A model generated the notes under the pieces. The model saw nothing but the letters and a program-made list of their open reading frames with translations, had not been told where the DNA came from and made no database searches. From NCBI RefSeq assembly GCF_013393905.1, contig NZ_CP040277.1, forward strand, positions 124,001 through 188,000: DNA of 64,000 nt, read 5' to 3'. The position numbers and the translations under genes were made by a program. The DNA is from Nostoc sp. C052. GTDB taxonomy: Bacteria > Cyanobacteriota > Cyanobacteriia > Cyanobacteriales > Nostocaceae. This document shows positions 25,379-34,601 of the stretch, in pieces (position 1 is the first letter of the stretch; the number at the start of each line of letters is the position of its first letter).

Positions 25379-25400
25379 ATGATTAAGTACATCAGAACAG
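25379..25400 (+). repeat. Dispersed 22-bp sequence, left copy
   Basis: ATGATTAAGTACATCAGAAC followed by AG recurs as ATGATTGAGTACATCAGAAC followed by AA at 43073. The two copies, in the same orientation, bracket 17.7 kb of accessory genes from the MFS exporter to the P-type ATPase. Confidence 0.4.
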
Positions 25401-25431
25401 GCACTTTTTATCAGCAAAAGATGAGTAAAAG

Positions 25432-26655
25432 ATGATTAAAAGGCTATTCTTACTTCTTGTTTGCTTATTTGTGGTCATGATTGGCTTCGGAGTAAGCCTG
25501 CCTGTACTTCCTTTCTACGCCAAACATCTCCATGCAGCAGGTATTCCGCGTGAAACGATCGCCATCCACATTACCTTATTAACCAGTATTTACGCCTTAG
25601 CTCAGTTTATTACAGCACCGTTTTGGGGGCAATTGTCAGATCGAATTGGCAGACGACCCTTAATCTTGATCGGAATTGCTGGTTCCGCGATCGCTCAACT
25701 CCTATTTGGATTTGCCTCTTCAATGACAATGCTGTATGTTGTTCGGGCATTCGGTGGGGTTCTATCTTCGGCGATGCTGCCTGCGGCTACGGCTTATGTT
25801 TCTGATTTAACTTCTGAGCGCGATCGCGCCAAGGGAATGGCTTGGCTTGGTACAGCAGTGAGTCTTGGAGCAATTGCAGGTCCAGCTTTCGGTGGTTTGA
25901 CAACTCGTGAAGACTTACATTTTACCTTTGGTCTTTTCGATCTCAAAATTGAAAACTATGCTCCTCCCTTTTTTCTAGCTGCGGTTTTGATGTTCTTAAC
26001 GCTGATAGTCGCTTTCCGTTGGTTGCCAGAATCGTTGTCATCGAAATCAGCAACTGTACTCGCTCATCAGCCAGGACTAGATTGGAAAAAGCTTGGTAAA
26101 CCACTATTACTGCTGTTGGGTTTAACCACGATCGCCCAGTTTGGACTCACGCTCTTTGAAGCCGTTTTTGCACTATATGCTCAAGAAAAATTGGGATACG
26201 GTCCCATCCAAACAGGCTTTGCATACATGATTTGTGGCTCAGTGATGGCAGTCTTTCAAATCATGGCCGTGGGCTTTTTGACTCGATATATGAGTGCGAT
26301 CGCCCAAGTTGCTTTGGGATTTGCACTCATGGGAAGCGGCATCTTTCTGCTGCTAATGGCGCGCTCACTTCCCATTGTGCTGGGAGTGGTCGGTATATTG
26401 GCATTTGGTATGGCATTGATCACCCCAAACTTAATTGCTTTGATCTCAAAACGGGGCAGTCAACATACGGGAACAGTGTTAGGAATTCAAAATGCTGCCA
26501 ATAGCCTCGGACAAGTTGGGGGAGCAATGTTAGGGGGAGTTCTGTTTGCATGGCAGGTAAACGTCCCTTATGGTTTTGCTGGCATTTTACTGGTTGGAAC
26601 TGGCTTACTGCTGGGTTGGAGGCTCAAAACTGCTCGTAAGCTGTTGCGTCTTTAA
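25432..26655 (+). CDS. MFS efflux transporter
   Basis: A 407-residue inner-membrane protein with 12 hydrophobic segments. MFS motif A is seen in loop 2-3 (GQLSDRIGRRPLIL, about residues 65-78) and the antiporter-type motif C after it (VSLGAIAGPAFGG). The N-terminal segment with a PVLPFY stretch is typical of TetA/multidrug proton antiporters. It is flanked upstream by the beta-phosphoglucomutase fragment and downstream by phosphoketolase debris, so it may be a recent arrival. Substrate cannot be told from the sequence. The ATG is preceded by a weak AAAAGATG-type site. Confidence 0.85.
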   Translation: MIKRLFLLLVCLFVVMIGFGVSLPVLPFYAKHLHAAGIPRETIAIHITLLTSIYALAQFITAPFWGQLSDRIGRRPLILIGIAGSAIAQLLFGFASSMTMLYVVRAFGGVLSSAMLPAATAYVSDLTSERDRAKGMAWLGTAVSLGAIAGPAFGGLTTREDLHFTFGLFDLKIENYAPPFFLAAVLMFLTLIVAFRWLPESLSSKSATVLAHQPGLDWKKLGKPLLLLLGLTTIAQFGLTLFEAVFALYAQEKLGYGPIQTGFAYMICGSVMAVFQIMAVGFLTRYMSAIAQVALGFALMGSGIFLLLMARSLPIVLGVVGILAFGMALITPNLIALISKRGSQHTGTVLGIQNAANSLGQVGGAMLGGVLFAWQVNVPYGFAGILLVGTGLLLGWRLKTARKLLRL

Positions 26656-26782
26656 TTTGCACTAATATTTTTTCAATATCATTGGTGGGCAACATGAGCG
26701 CCCTGATAATGCAAGTTGTATACGTAACAGCTTAACGACCATATACGGTTTGTGGGTTAGCAAATGCTGATGCAGAGCAAAA

Positions 26783-26981
26783 CTATCTGCCATCTTTGAC
26801 TAAGACCTCAATGCGATCGCCTAAAGTTGACACATCAGCAATTTGCCCAGAGGGGTCAATGAGGGGCATCAGCGTTAGTTCAACATTGATCAGATCAGGG
26901 GTGCGGATCACCGTAAGCATGAATCTTTTGCAGTTCTTCTGTTGTAAGGGTTTTGGGCGCGATCGCAGTAGTAACTGTCAT
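26783..26981 (-). pseudogene. Phosphoketolase 5' fragment joined to an unrelated tail
   Basis: From the ATG at 26981 the frame reads MTVTTAIAPKTLTTEELQ and KIHAY, the usual start of cyanobacterial phosphoketolases (LSPEELxKIxAYWRAANYL), then runs into a stop (TGA) a few codons later. In the next frame an open stretch (RTPDLINVELTLMPLIDP to LVKDGR) continues to a TAG at 26783. This looks like a deletion joint between two genes. It stands just downstream of the larger phosphoketolase-like gene. Confidence 0.45.
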
Positions 26982-27075
26982 GTTACGTAAGAAGTAGAAG
27001 TTTACAAGTGAAATTTCAAGAGCGATTGGAACAGTAACGAATTAAATCTTTTTCCAACTCATCACGGGTGCAGCA

Positions 27076-29523
27076 TTACGACAAGCTAGGTGATGCCCGA
27101 TCGCCCCCCAGTTTCTGGCTCGAACGATATCGCTCTGCTAAAATATGCCTGTAGTAATGCACTCGTTCACTCGCTCGTGCCGCAACGACGGGATTGTGCG
27201 GGGCTGCCAATCGAATCGCCTGGATGATTAAATGAAAGCGTGAAGTGCCATGACGCAGATTTTGAGCAAACGAGGGGATGACTTCGCCTCGATCGCCATT
27301 GAGTTGAAAGCGGTCAGGATTTGGACGACCAAAAAATAGCTGTTCCAAAACTGTGAGAGTGCCATGAAAGTTGATAATGAGTGGGCGATCGCGCGTGAAC
27401 AATGCTTCAAACATTTCTTTGTCTAAATGCTGAGAATTTTCCGCGTCTTCTTCCAACACTCGCAAGTCGGTGACATTTACCACCCGCACCCGCAGTGCTG
27501 GCATTTCGTCCCGCAAGATGTGAGCGGCTGCCATGACTTCAACTGTGGAACGATCGCCAATTCCAACTAGCACTACATCAGGATCGATGCCTTCATCGGT
27601 GCTTGCCCAGTGCCAAATTGAAGCACCTGCCCGACAGTGCGTGATCGCTTCAGCCATCGTTAACCATTGCGGCATCGGATCAGCACTGGTAAGGATGAGA
27701 TTAATCTGATCGGTCGTGTTTAAGCAGTGCGCGATCGTCGTGAGCAAACAGTTGGCATCTGGCGGTAGATAAACTCGCACGATTTCCGCTTTTTGCGTCA
27801 GCACAGCATTGATAAAACTAGAGCTTTGCTGAGAAAAGTCACTGGATTCCTGCTGCCACGGGGTTGAAACTGCTAAATAATTCAGAGAGGCGACGGATGA
27901 TTGGGCAAAGCCCACGCTTCGCGAATGCCACGGGAATGTTTTGGACAGTTTCAAGAACCTGGCGTGCTGGTTCATCATGCTGATAATGCTGTTTAAAGAC
28001 GCTTCATACGATAGAAAAAGTCCGTACCGACCTGTAAGCACATAGCCCTGAAGCCATCCTTGACAAGTGTGCTGGCTGAAAAACTCCAGCATCCGTTCTT
28101 TTCTCAAACTGACCTGCAAATCATCAGACTGAATCGAACCATGATCATTGCGATGGTTGACTTCTAGTACGCCTGATAAATTGCTCGACTCTAGCTGATC
28201 AAGGCAGAAAATACGGAACGTTTGTGGATTTTGCTCAATGACTGTTTTGATGTACTTTCCAATCTGTTCTGTACTGCTGAATTGATCTTCTTCATGTGAA
28301 CAGGACTTTGTTTGAATTGGAATTTCAAAGTCAAAGATATTCGGTAAATTTAGGGGCTTGTAGACACCTTCGCCAGATATGTGAGCAAGACAGCCCATGC
28401 GTTGCTTATCTTGGGGGCAAAGATTTAGAATCTCTCGAATCGGGCAACCCTGTTGGTCAAACAATTCTTCAATTTTATAAGAGCGTAACCAGTCTTCTAG
28501 AAGCTGCAACTGTTGCGGATTGGTCTTTACATCTTTGGCAGGAATTGGGTGAGAGCGATGAGACTTCTCTATCGACGCTCCATCAATTTCCTGGATGCCT
28601 GTCCAGTCTTTGGGCGATCGCACAATCAATAAAGGAAACTTGGGTTGAGTAATCGCTTGCCCTAAACGTGCCGCTTGCTGAATTCTGCAAATCTCTCGAT
28701 ATGCCCAATCGAGTGAGCTATAAAGATCAGCATTTAGATCGAGCGCATTTTGAGTCGCCGAATCTTTGTCAAACTGATTTTTCTGACTGCCAACAATTCG
28801 GACTTGATAGCCGTAGCCTGTAAATCGTTGCTGAAGTTCAATATCACTCATCGCAGCGTAGATAGCGGGAGTTGAAGTCTTATCGCCATTGAGGTGCAAG
28901 ATCGGCAGCACTGCGCCAGATTTTGCTGGATCGATCAACTTGTAGCTATCCCAGGCATTAGCTGTCGCTCCTGTTTCTGCTTCTTGATCGCTAATAACGC
29001 AAGCCACAATCAAGTCAGGATTATCCATGACTGCCCCAAAAGCAACAGCGAGAGCATAACCGAGTTCTTCACCTGCATAATCGTGATTCAGAAAACCACA
29101 GGGACAGGAAAAGCCGCGAATTAAGGTTGCCAGTCCATTAGCATCTAGAGTCAGTTCGGGATAACACGCCTGGATAGACCTTTCTAGGTAAAGGTTTGCC
29201 AACATTGCAGGTGTTCCGTATCCTGCCTCTGCGACGAGGAAAAGGCTGATGTCATGGTGCTGAATCAGGCAATTGAGGTGAACATAGATCAAGTTAATGC
29301 CAGGGCAAGTGCCCCAGTGTCCTAGCAGACAGTCTTTGATATGCTCCGACTTTAAGGGTTGCTTGAGTAGAAAATTGTCTTTCAGGTAGATTTGAGCCGC
29401 TGCAAGGTAATTCGTTAGGCGACAATAACGCGCGATCGCGTCTAGCTCCGCCTGATGAGCCGCCCGGACTTGTTGGATCGAAATTTCAGAATTGGCAGGA
29501 GTCGGCAGAATTGAGAAACGCAT
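27076..29523 (-). CDS. Phosphoketolase-like protein with degraded active site
   Basis: An 815-residue protein, full length for xylulose-5-P/fructose-6-P phosphoketolases, which split sugar phosphates to acetyl-P with thiamine diphosphate. Family landmarks are present: GHWGTCPGINLIYVHLN (68-84), GEELGYALAVAFGA, NPDLIVACV, VLPILHLNG (205-213). Key positions differ from active enzymes: GPGHG is EAGYG (99-103, Tyr for the catalytic His), GDGEAETG is SDQEAETG (178-185), and the Asn of SNKF is Tyr (SYKL). Thiamine-Mg binding and catalysis look impaired. The frame is long and unbroken, which argues for a retained, changed function. Third gene of an operon after two FAD oxidoreductases (12-bp gap). 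Confidence 0.8.
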   Translation of the reverse strand: MRFSILPTPANSEISIQQVRAAHQAELDAIARYCRLTNYLAAAQIYLKDNFLLKQPLKSEHIKDCLLGHWGTCPGINLIYVHLNCLIQHHDISLFLVAEAGYGTPAMLANLYLERSIQACYPELTLDANGLATLIRGFSCPCGFLNHDYAGEELGYALAVAFGAVMDNPDLIVACVISDQEAETGATANAWDSYKLIDPAKSGAVLPILHLNGDKTSTPAIYAAMSDIELQQRFTGYGYQVRIVGSQKNQFDKDSATQNALDLNADLYSSLDWAYREICRIQQAARLGQAITQPKFPLLIVRSPKDWTGIQEIDGASIEKSHRSHPIPAKDVKTNPQQLQLLEDWLRSYKIEELFDQQGCPIREILNLCPQDKQRMGCLAHISGEGVYKPLNLPNIFDFEIPIQTKSCSHEEDQFSSTEQIGKYIKTVIEQNPQTFRIFCLDQLESSNLSGVLEVNHRNDHGSIQSDDLQVSLRKERMLEFFSQHTCQGWLQGYVLTGRYGLFLSYEASLNSIISMMNQHARFLKLSKTFPWHSRSVGFAQSSVASLNYLAVSTPWQQESSDFSQQSSSFINAVLTQKAEIVRVYLPPDANCLLTTIAHCLNTTDQINLILTSADPMPQWLTMAEAITHCRAGASIWHWASTDEGIDPDVVLVGIGDRSTVEVMAAAHILRDEMPALRVRVVNVTDLRVLEEDAENSQHLDKEMFEALFTRDRPLIINFHGTLTVLEQLFFGRPNPDRFQLNGDRGEVIPSFAQNLRHGTSRFHLIIQAIRLAAPHNPVVAARASERVHYYRHILAERYRSSQKLGGDRASPSLS

Positions 29524-29534
29524 AGTTACTCACT

Positions 29535-30803
29535 TCAATAAAAATTTAGTTCCTTGTTTTGGGTCAAGGAGCTAGAGTCAAGGCTTGACCCAATCAGTTG
29601 AGCGACTCGAAAGGCAGAGCCGATTGCTCCTTCATGTAAACCATCCCCAAGGTAGGCTCCGGCATGGTAGGTGTTGTTCTCTCCATTGGTAGCAACTACT
29701 TCATCCCGGTATCGAAAGGATTCAGTGGTATACATCGGGGTATGGTGTTTCTGAATGTGAATGATGCGATCGGATGCAATCAACTCCTCTAGTTGGAATG
29801 ATAAAAAATTATGCTGTGGCGACGAGATACCGCAAAGCTGATTTAGGCAGCCGTTATAGCCCCAGCGACTATCTGGCTTTTGGAAGTAATCAAATTCTGA
29901 GGGTTGTGTAATGCCTTGGCGGGCGTACATGGAAATATCTCTATGAACTAAGGTTGTTACATGGTTGGCTTTCCAGGCAGAAAACCGTTTGGTTTCAGCA
30001 TCGGTTGGGTCTGCTAACAGCGCCATTACTTGATCAGGGGGTGTAGCAAACACGACTTTATCAAACTCCTGAATTTCACCCGTCGAGCGCACAATTTTGA
30101 CAACATCCGAGCTTCTGGAAATACGGTCAATCTCTACATTCAGCACAATTTCACCCTTAAATCGCGCCAGGATTTTTTCAATGTAAGAATACACACCGCC
30201 TTTAACTCTGACCCAGTTGACCGCGAGATAGTCACGTAAAGTAGGGATTGCCAACTCTGCTGGAAAATCATCAATCAGTTCAAACGGCATTGAATAGCTA
30301 TACATAACCACCAACTTCAGCCAGGTATCGCGGCTACCGGAGCCTTTCAAATATTCCGACAGCGGACGATTGGACAAATTTTGCAAGTTAGCAAATCGCG
30401 TTCTCAGCCATAATCCAGCGGAACGGACATAGATGGTATCAAGGCGTAACTGTTCGATCAGCCCGTGGATACCTGCGAAGTTTTTCTCGATGGTGACTGC
30501 TGATAGAAAGTGGCTGCCATCTTTGAGAAACATTGCTGAACCAATATCCACGGGTTCTAGTTCTACCCCTAGCTCTTGCATCAGCGAGATGAAGTTGTAA
30601 AAAACAGTTGGAAATTCGAGCACCCCGCTTTCCAAAATTTCATCGCAATCGGCTTGGTTCGGTTTCACGTTCTTGTTGAGTGTCCGAATGTGCCCTCCTA
30701 ACATGGGTTGCCGCTCAAACACGGTGACATGATGTCCTTCTTTATCAAGCAGGTAAGCTGTAGCCATGCCGCTAGCTCCGCCACCAATAACAGCGATTCT
30801 CAT
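29535..30803 (-). CDS. FAD-dependent amine oxidase/desaturase-like protein
   Basis: A 422-residue flavoprotein. AVIGGGASGMATAYLL (4-19) is the dinucleotide-binding fold, FERQPMLGGHIRTL follows as the FAD ribose contact plus GG motif, and AGAYLGDGLHEGAIGSAFRV near the C-terminus is the second FAD-binding motif. This pattern fits the NAD(P)-binding amine-oxidase/CrtI superfamily members found next to fatty-acid-modifying genes. It lies between the CrtISO-like gene and the phosphoketolase-like gene on the same strand. Substrate unknown; a lipid or isoprenoid desaturation is possible. Confidence 0.75.
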   Translation of the reverse strand: MRIAVIGGGASGMATAYLLDKEGHHVTVFERQPMLGGHIRTLNKNVKPNQADCDEILESGVLEFPTVFYNFISLMQELGVELEPVDIGSAMFLKDGSHFLSAVTIEKNFAGIHGLIEQLRLDTIYVRSAGLWLRTRFANLQNLSNRPLSEYLKGSGSRDTWLKLVVMYSYSMPFELIDDFPAELAIPTLRDYLAVNWVRVKGGVYSYIEKILARFKGEIVLNVEIDRISRSSDVVKIVRSTGEIQEFDKVVFATPPDQVMALLADPTDAETKRFSAWKANHVTTLVHRDISMYARQGITQPSEFDYFQKPDSRWGYNGCLNQLCGISSPQHNFLSFQLEELIASDRIIHIQKHHTPMYTTESFRYRDEVVATNGENNTYHAGAYLGDGLHEGAIGSAFRVAQLIGSSLDSSSLTQNKELNFY

Positions 30804-30916
30804 AGTTGACCTCTAAGTTTATGAAATGGATAATGTGCGTAGGCGTAGCCCGCACTTCAGCAAGCTACCTCGGCTGCGCTCGGCACAAGTCAGTGACCAT
30901 CGTAGACATCGCCTGT
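30804..30916. repeat. Palindromic interspersed repeats between two desaturase genes
   Basis: GTGCGTAGGCGTAGCCCGCAC (about 30836-30856, stem GTGCG/CGCAC) and GCCGAGCGCAGCC-type inverted sequences around 30871-30890 make a short hairpin-rich spacer. Such units are common extragenic repeats in filamentous cyanobacteria. I see no gene. Confidence 0.4.
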
Positions 30917-32461
30917 TTAGCCGTTGCCTAAAATCACGTCGCCCGATAATCGTTGGTAGAGCAATGCCCCCGTCCAAAATGTGGGAGCAAAGCCCGGATA
31001 GCCCGATGAGGCATTGCAGAAATAAAAATGGTTAAGGGAGGTTTCGTGATTCAGTCGCCCTAGACCCATATTGCGTGGGGTTAGACTGGAGCCGTAGGAA
31101 TTTCCATTGGGACACCAGCAAAAACGCTCATTGGTAGTAGGACTACCTGTGATGTGGAAAACCATGTGTTTTCTAAAGTTCGGTACATAGTTTTTTTCCA
31201 CAACATCGAGGATGGAATCTAAAATTTCTTGTTTTTTCTGGTTGTAAGCTTTGCGATCGCTCTCCCGTAATTGCTTGAAATAGTCGTAATTGGCAACGGT
31301 GAGGAATTCGACAATTTGACAGTCCTCTGGGCAGTCCCGACCCGCTTCTGTAAGTAAAGTGGGCGTTGTGATGGCAAAACTAGGATTAGAAAAGTCATTG
31401 CGCTCATACATCTGCGCGAAGGCTTCATTTAGATCGTGATGCCCAGTATGCGAGAGATTCCACTTGCCAAATCCATAGTCTCGGAGGTCGATATCTTTGA
31501 CGACACAATAAGCCATGTAGTTAGATGCCGAATATTCATAGTTGAGTTTTCGGCGTACAGTTTTGGAGAACTTTTCCTCACCAATCATTTTGGCGGCTTT
31601 TTTGGGGTCAATATTGCAAATCACAGTATCACCCGTAAATTCATGGGTTTGATGGGTGGTGAGATCCATCGCCTGAACTCCCGTAACCGTTCTGTCTGTG
31701 ACTCTAAAATTCGTGACTTCATGGTTGAGTAACACCTGTCCTCCATGCGATTCGATGACACTGACCAATGAATTAATCACATGCTCAAAATGCTGGGTTG
31801 GGTAAAATGCGCCTGCTTGATAGCCTCGGAACAATGCGACCCAGGCATAAAACGAGAGTTGATTTGGGGGCAGTAAAAAATCAAGCCATTGCAGGGCTAA
31901 TAGGGTCTGGGCAGCTTGGGGTAGCTGAAACTTGTCAAATACATCCTGAAGTGTGCTGTTGAGATGCTGGACAGTACAGAATATTTCACTTGCATGGCTG
32001 AGTAGTTCAATTGGTTTGATCGGCGGAGCGAGTTTTTTCAAGCCTGCACCAGTCTTTTCCACTTCGTTGACGAATTGGCGAATGCGATCGCTATGAGCAG
32101 GAAACAGATTAGACAATCGCTGGATCAGTTCCTCTGGCTCCGAGGGAATATCCAACGTATGTTCAGGCATTCGCATGTGATCAAAGCCATTTGGGTCATA
32201 CCGCTCAAAGGTCACTTCCCCATCCAAGCCCAGTTTTTTGAGTACCCGATTGACGGTTTGTCCTTCACCGCAGTCCCAGACATAGTGAAATTGGGCATTA
32301 AACGTATATTTTTTAGCCATCGTAAACGTATGACCAAAGCCCCCCGGATGCTCATGGGCTTCGAGGATTTGCACAGTCTTACCAGAGTTGGCCATTAAAG
32401 CACCAAAGACCAATGCTGATAAACCACTGCCGACAATCAGGTAATCCGGTAGGTCACTCAT
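30917..32461 (-). CDS. CrtISO/RetSat-type phytoene desaturase family oxidoreductase
   Basis: A 514-residue flavoprotein. IVGSGLSALVFGALMANSG (8-26) is the FAD fold and LEAHEHPGGFGHTF gives the ribose-binding Glu and the GGF motif. The C-terminal region with GYPGFAPTFWTGALLYQRL ends the FAD site. Overall layout matches carotenoid isomerase/retinol saturase relatives rather than CrtI. It is first in the operon with the amine-oxidase-like gene and the phosphoketolase-like gene. Likely acts on a polyene, retinoid or lipid; substrate not determinable. Its sister operon genes suggest a small pathway. Confidence 0.75.
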   Translation of the reverse strand: MSDLPDYLIVGSGLSALVFGALMANSGKTVQILEAHEHPGGFGHTFTMAKKYTFNAQFHYVWDCGEGQTVNRVLKKLGLDGEVTFERYDPNGFDHMRMPEHTLDIPSEPEELIQRLSNLFPAHSDRIRQFVNEVEKTGAGLKKLAPPIKPIELLSHASEIFCTVQHLNSTLQDVFDKFQLPQAAQTLLALQWLDFLLPPNQLSFYAWVALFRGYQAGAFYPTQHFEHVINSLVSVIESHGGQVLLNHEVTNFRVTDRTVTGVQAMDLTTHQTHEFTGDTVICNIDPKKAAKMIGEEKFSKTVRRKLNYEYSASNYMAYCVVKDIDLRDYGFGKWNLSHTGHHDLNEAFAQMYERNDFSNPSFAITTPTLLTEAGRDCPEDCQIVEFLTVANYDYFKQLRESDRKAYNQKKQEILDSILDVVEKNYVPNFRKHMVFHITGSPTTNERFCWCPNGNSYGSSLTPRNMGLGRLNHETSLNHFYFCNASSGYPGFAPTFWTGALLYQRLSGDVILGNG

Positions 32462-32529
32462 TTTTTTCCTTTAAATAAATTTTAATAACAGAGATTAGTC
32501 TCTTTTAACTAGTCTGATAGATGCCTCAG

Positions 32530-33269
32530 TTATTCCTTGACTCGATAATTCCTCATCATGCCAGCGTCTTCATGCTCCAAGGTATGGCAGTGGTATGTAA
32601 ATAAGCCGCTATATTTCTCAAATTTCATGAGCAGCTTCACTCGCTCACCCGGCATTACCATTACAGTATCCTTCAAGCCCTCGTCTACGTAGCCATCCTT
32701 GACAGTTTGCCATCCTGCGGCAAGTTCTGGCAGCACTTCCCGACTAATGACTTGAAACTGCACGCCGTGTAGATGGATAGGGTGCGCCATGCCCTTCGCA
32801 TCCATCACGGCTCCAGGGTTGAGTTTATTGATAATCTCCCACTGTTCAATAGAATTTAGCTTTACGGTTTCCTGTGGCGTTGCGGTATTCATTTCAAAGA
32901 GATGCCCATTGAGAACCCATTTCATACCTTTGAGAGAAAGCTCAATAGGACGTGGCTGTTTTGTAAGCTGTTTGGGTCGCCTTTGACAAGTTTTGCTGCG
33001 TAAGACCAAACTTGGGTTGTTTGTCCCGGTAAGATTGGAACCGTTGTCGGTGCAGCCTTCAGGTTGATTTCAATATCGGGAATGAATTTCGCATTCGGGC
33101 CACGGGCTACGGTGTTCCCCTTAGCCATTTCGGTGGTGGAAGATTGAGGCAAACAACTGGATAGTAGGCTCTGAATTCCACTTCCCATAACAAATCCGGC
33201 TGCAAGTCGAGTCACTCTAAGAAAATCTCGGCGGGCTAGGGGATATTGGTGAGTGGTTTTAATAGGCAT
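32530..33269 (-). pseudogene. Multicopper oxidase with internal deletion and frameshift
   Basis: The N-terminal part (from 33269) has a twin-arginine signal (ARRDFLRVTRLAAGF) and the start of cupredoxin domain 1 (ILPGQTTQVWSYAAKLVKGD), then loses its frame. A second frame ending at 32530 carries the C-terminal domain with HPIHLHGVQF and HCHTLEHEDAGMM, the T1 and type 3 copper ligands. The middle, including the first HxH ligand pairs, is missing; about 240 residues remain of a usual 450-550. It cannot be an active laccase-type oxidase. It sits at the edge of the copper gene set, which fits an original role in periplasmic Cu(I) oxidation. Confidence 0.8.
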
Positions 33270-33313
33270 ATCGCTCTCATTTATGAATACATTAGTGAGG
33301 TTGTCTTGTCGGT

Positions 33314-33520
33314 TCAGAACTTTGCTCCCGCCACTTGGTAGCCAGCTGCCGTAATTACATCCTTGATGGCAGCTTCTGAGGCCTGAGTTTCCACTGATAC
33401 AATCTTGGTTTTTGGATCGCCCTGAACGATCGCTTTAGCATCAACTGTTCTAATCGCTTGAGTGATGGTGTTTACACAACCACCACAGGTCATTCCAGGA
33501 ACTTTTAGTTGGAGTTTCAT
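33314..33520 (-). CDS. Copper chaperone, HMA domain (CopZ-like)
   Basis: A 68-residue single HMA domain. VPGMTCGGCVNTITQAI (7-23) supplies the MxCxxC metal site, and the beta-alpha-beta-beta-alpha-beta length is exactly one domain. A basic RBS-like stretch precedes the ATG. CopZ/Atx1-type proteins carry Cu(I) in the cytosol to P1B ATPases; the CPH-type ATPase is at 40968. The last segment (AAIKDVITAAGYQVAGA) is the usual C-terminal helix and strand. Highly likely. Confidence 0.9.
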   Translation of the reverse strand: MKLQLKVPGMTCGGCVNTITQAIRTVDAKAIVQGDPKTKIVSVETQASEAAIKDVITAAGYQVAGAKF

Positions 33521-33532
33521 AATGTCAAATCC

Positions 33533-33928
33533 TTATTTTTGTGTGGTTGAGTTAGGAAAAACGTTTTGGACAATCAGCAATGCTTTTCTCCACTTTTCAA
33601 CCAGTTCCGCTTCAGTGTTCGGGCAGTAATCTGTACAGTCAACTGCTTGTTCGGTCAGTACGGTTACTGGATGGAGAGCGCACTTAAGATAGGGATTACC
33701 GCTAAAATATTGACAGCGGTGACACGGAACCTTATGATGCGGTTTGAAGTTGAATGAATGCCGCCGACCCTTGGGAATGCAAGCATAAATTGCAGCAGCG
33801 ATCCCTGAGAGTATTACAAGGCTAATGATAATCAGGAAAGCTGCATTTAGTGCAGGGAGAGTTTCAATCCCTCGCTGGCTTGGAGGAAGTGAATTAGATG
33901 GCTGAGTTGCTATGGATTGTGCTTCCAT
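33533..33928 (-). CDS. Small membrane protein with Cys-rich tail
   Basis: A 131-residue protein with one membrane helix (about 29-50, AAFLIIISLVILSGIAAAIYA) and a Cys-rich domain, PCHRCQYFSGNPYLKCAL followed by AVDCTDYCP. Six Cys are spaced for a metal or Fe-S site or disulphides. Only 12 bp separate it from the CopZ-like gene, so they are probably cotranscribed. I recognise similar short proteins in cyanobacterial genomes but no function is assigned. A metal-related role is inferred from the neighbour. Confidence 0.6.
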   Translation of the reverse strand: MEAQSIATQPSNSLPPSQRGIETLPALNAAFLIIISLVILSGIAAAIYACIPKGRRHSFNFKPHHKVPCHRCQYFSGNPYLKCALHPVTVLTEQAVDCTDYCPNTEAELVEKWRKALLIVQNVFPNSTTQK

Positions 33929-34006
33929 TTGTGTTCCTTCCTGAACATAGAATCACCTTTGGGAGTGATAAGTGCTAACTTCGAGATTTTTTGGAGCTAG
34001 GACTTA

Positions 34007-34495
34007 TCATGCTTCTGTTTTCGTAAGAGCTGCCTGAAGTTTTGCCTCATCTTCGTGGGATAATGAAGTTCGTAGGACTTTTCCCTCAAATTTGCTCAAG
34101 TCTTCCAAAACCTTGTCAGGTGTAGACTTTCTCACCAAGATAAAAATGGCAGAGGTTCCAGGTTCGATCGTGTTGCCTAGTTCTTGAATGAAGTTGTCAT
34201 CAATGCCGATATCCGTTAATGCACCGGAAAGGGCACCCACTGCTGCACCAAAAATTGCTAGCATGGGATGAAGGAAGATCAAGCCGATTAACAGTCCCCA
34301 GAAGCCGCCACTTAATGCACCAGAAGCGACAAGTTCTTGAGTCTGCTTAACCTTGACTTTGCCGTGTCTATTTCTGACCACGATCGCGGCATCTTCTAGA
34401 TCGATCAAATATTCCCGCTCCAGTTTTCTGAGATCAAGCAATACTTCATCTGCCTTAAATTCATCTGGAAAGCCAATCACAATTAGATCACTCAT
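34007..34495 (-). CDS. DUF1269-family glycine-zipper protein
   Basis: A 162-residue protein. The N-terminus MSDLIVIGFPDEFKADEVL followed by LEDAAIVVR, and a central glycine-zipper/membrane-like segment (SGALSGGFWGLLIGLIF then AIFGAAVGALSGALTDIGI), fit the DUF1269 (YedE/YtxH-like) family. The segment between the zipper and the C-terminus (GTSAIFILVRKSTPDKVLEDL) is also typical. Function unknown; often near stress or metal genes. Stands alone between small intergenic gaps on the minus strand. Confidence 0.7.
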   Translation of the reverse strand: MSDLIVIGFPDEFKADEVLLDLRKLEREYLIDLEDAAIVVRNRHGKVKVKQTQELVASGALSGGFWGLLIGLIFLHPMLAIFGAAVGALSGALTDIGIDDNFIQELGNTIEPGTSAIFILVRKSTPDKVLEDLSKFEGKVLRTSLSHEDEAKLQAALTKTEA

Positions 34496-34601
34496 ATTTT
34501 CCTACCTATTAAAATGAATACTTAGCTTTGAAGAGGAAAAACTTTCATAAAAATAATCACAGTTTCTGGTTCTAAAAAAACGGCAAGAAGACTGTTGTTT
34601 T

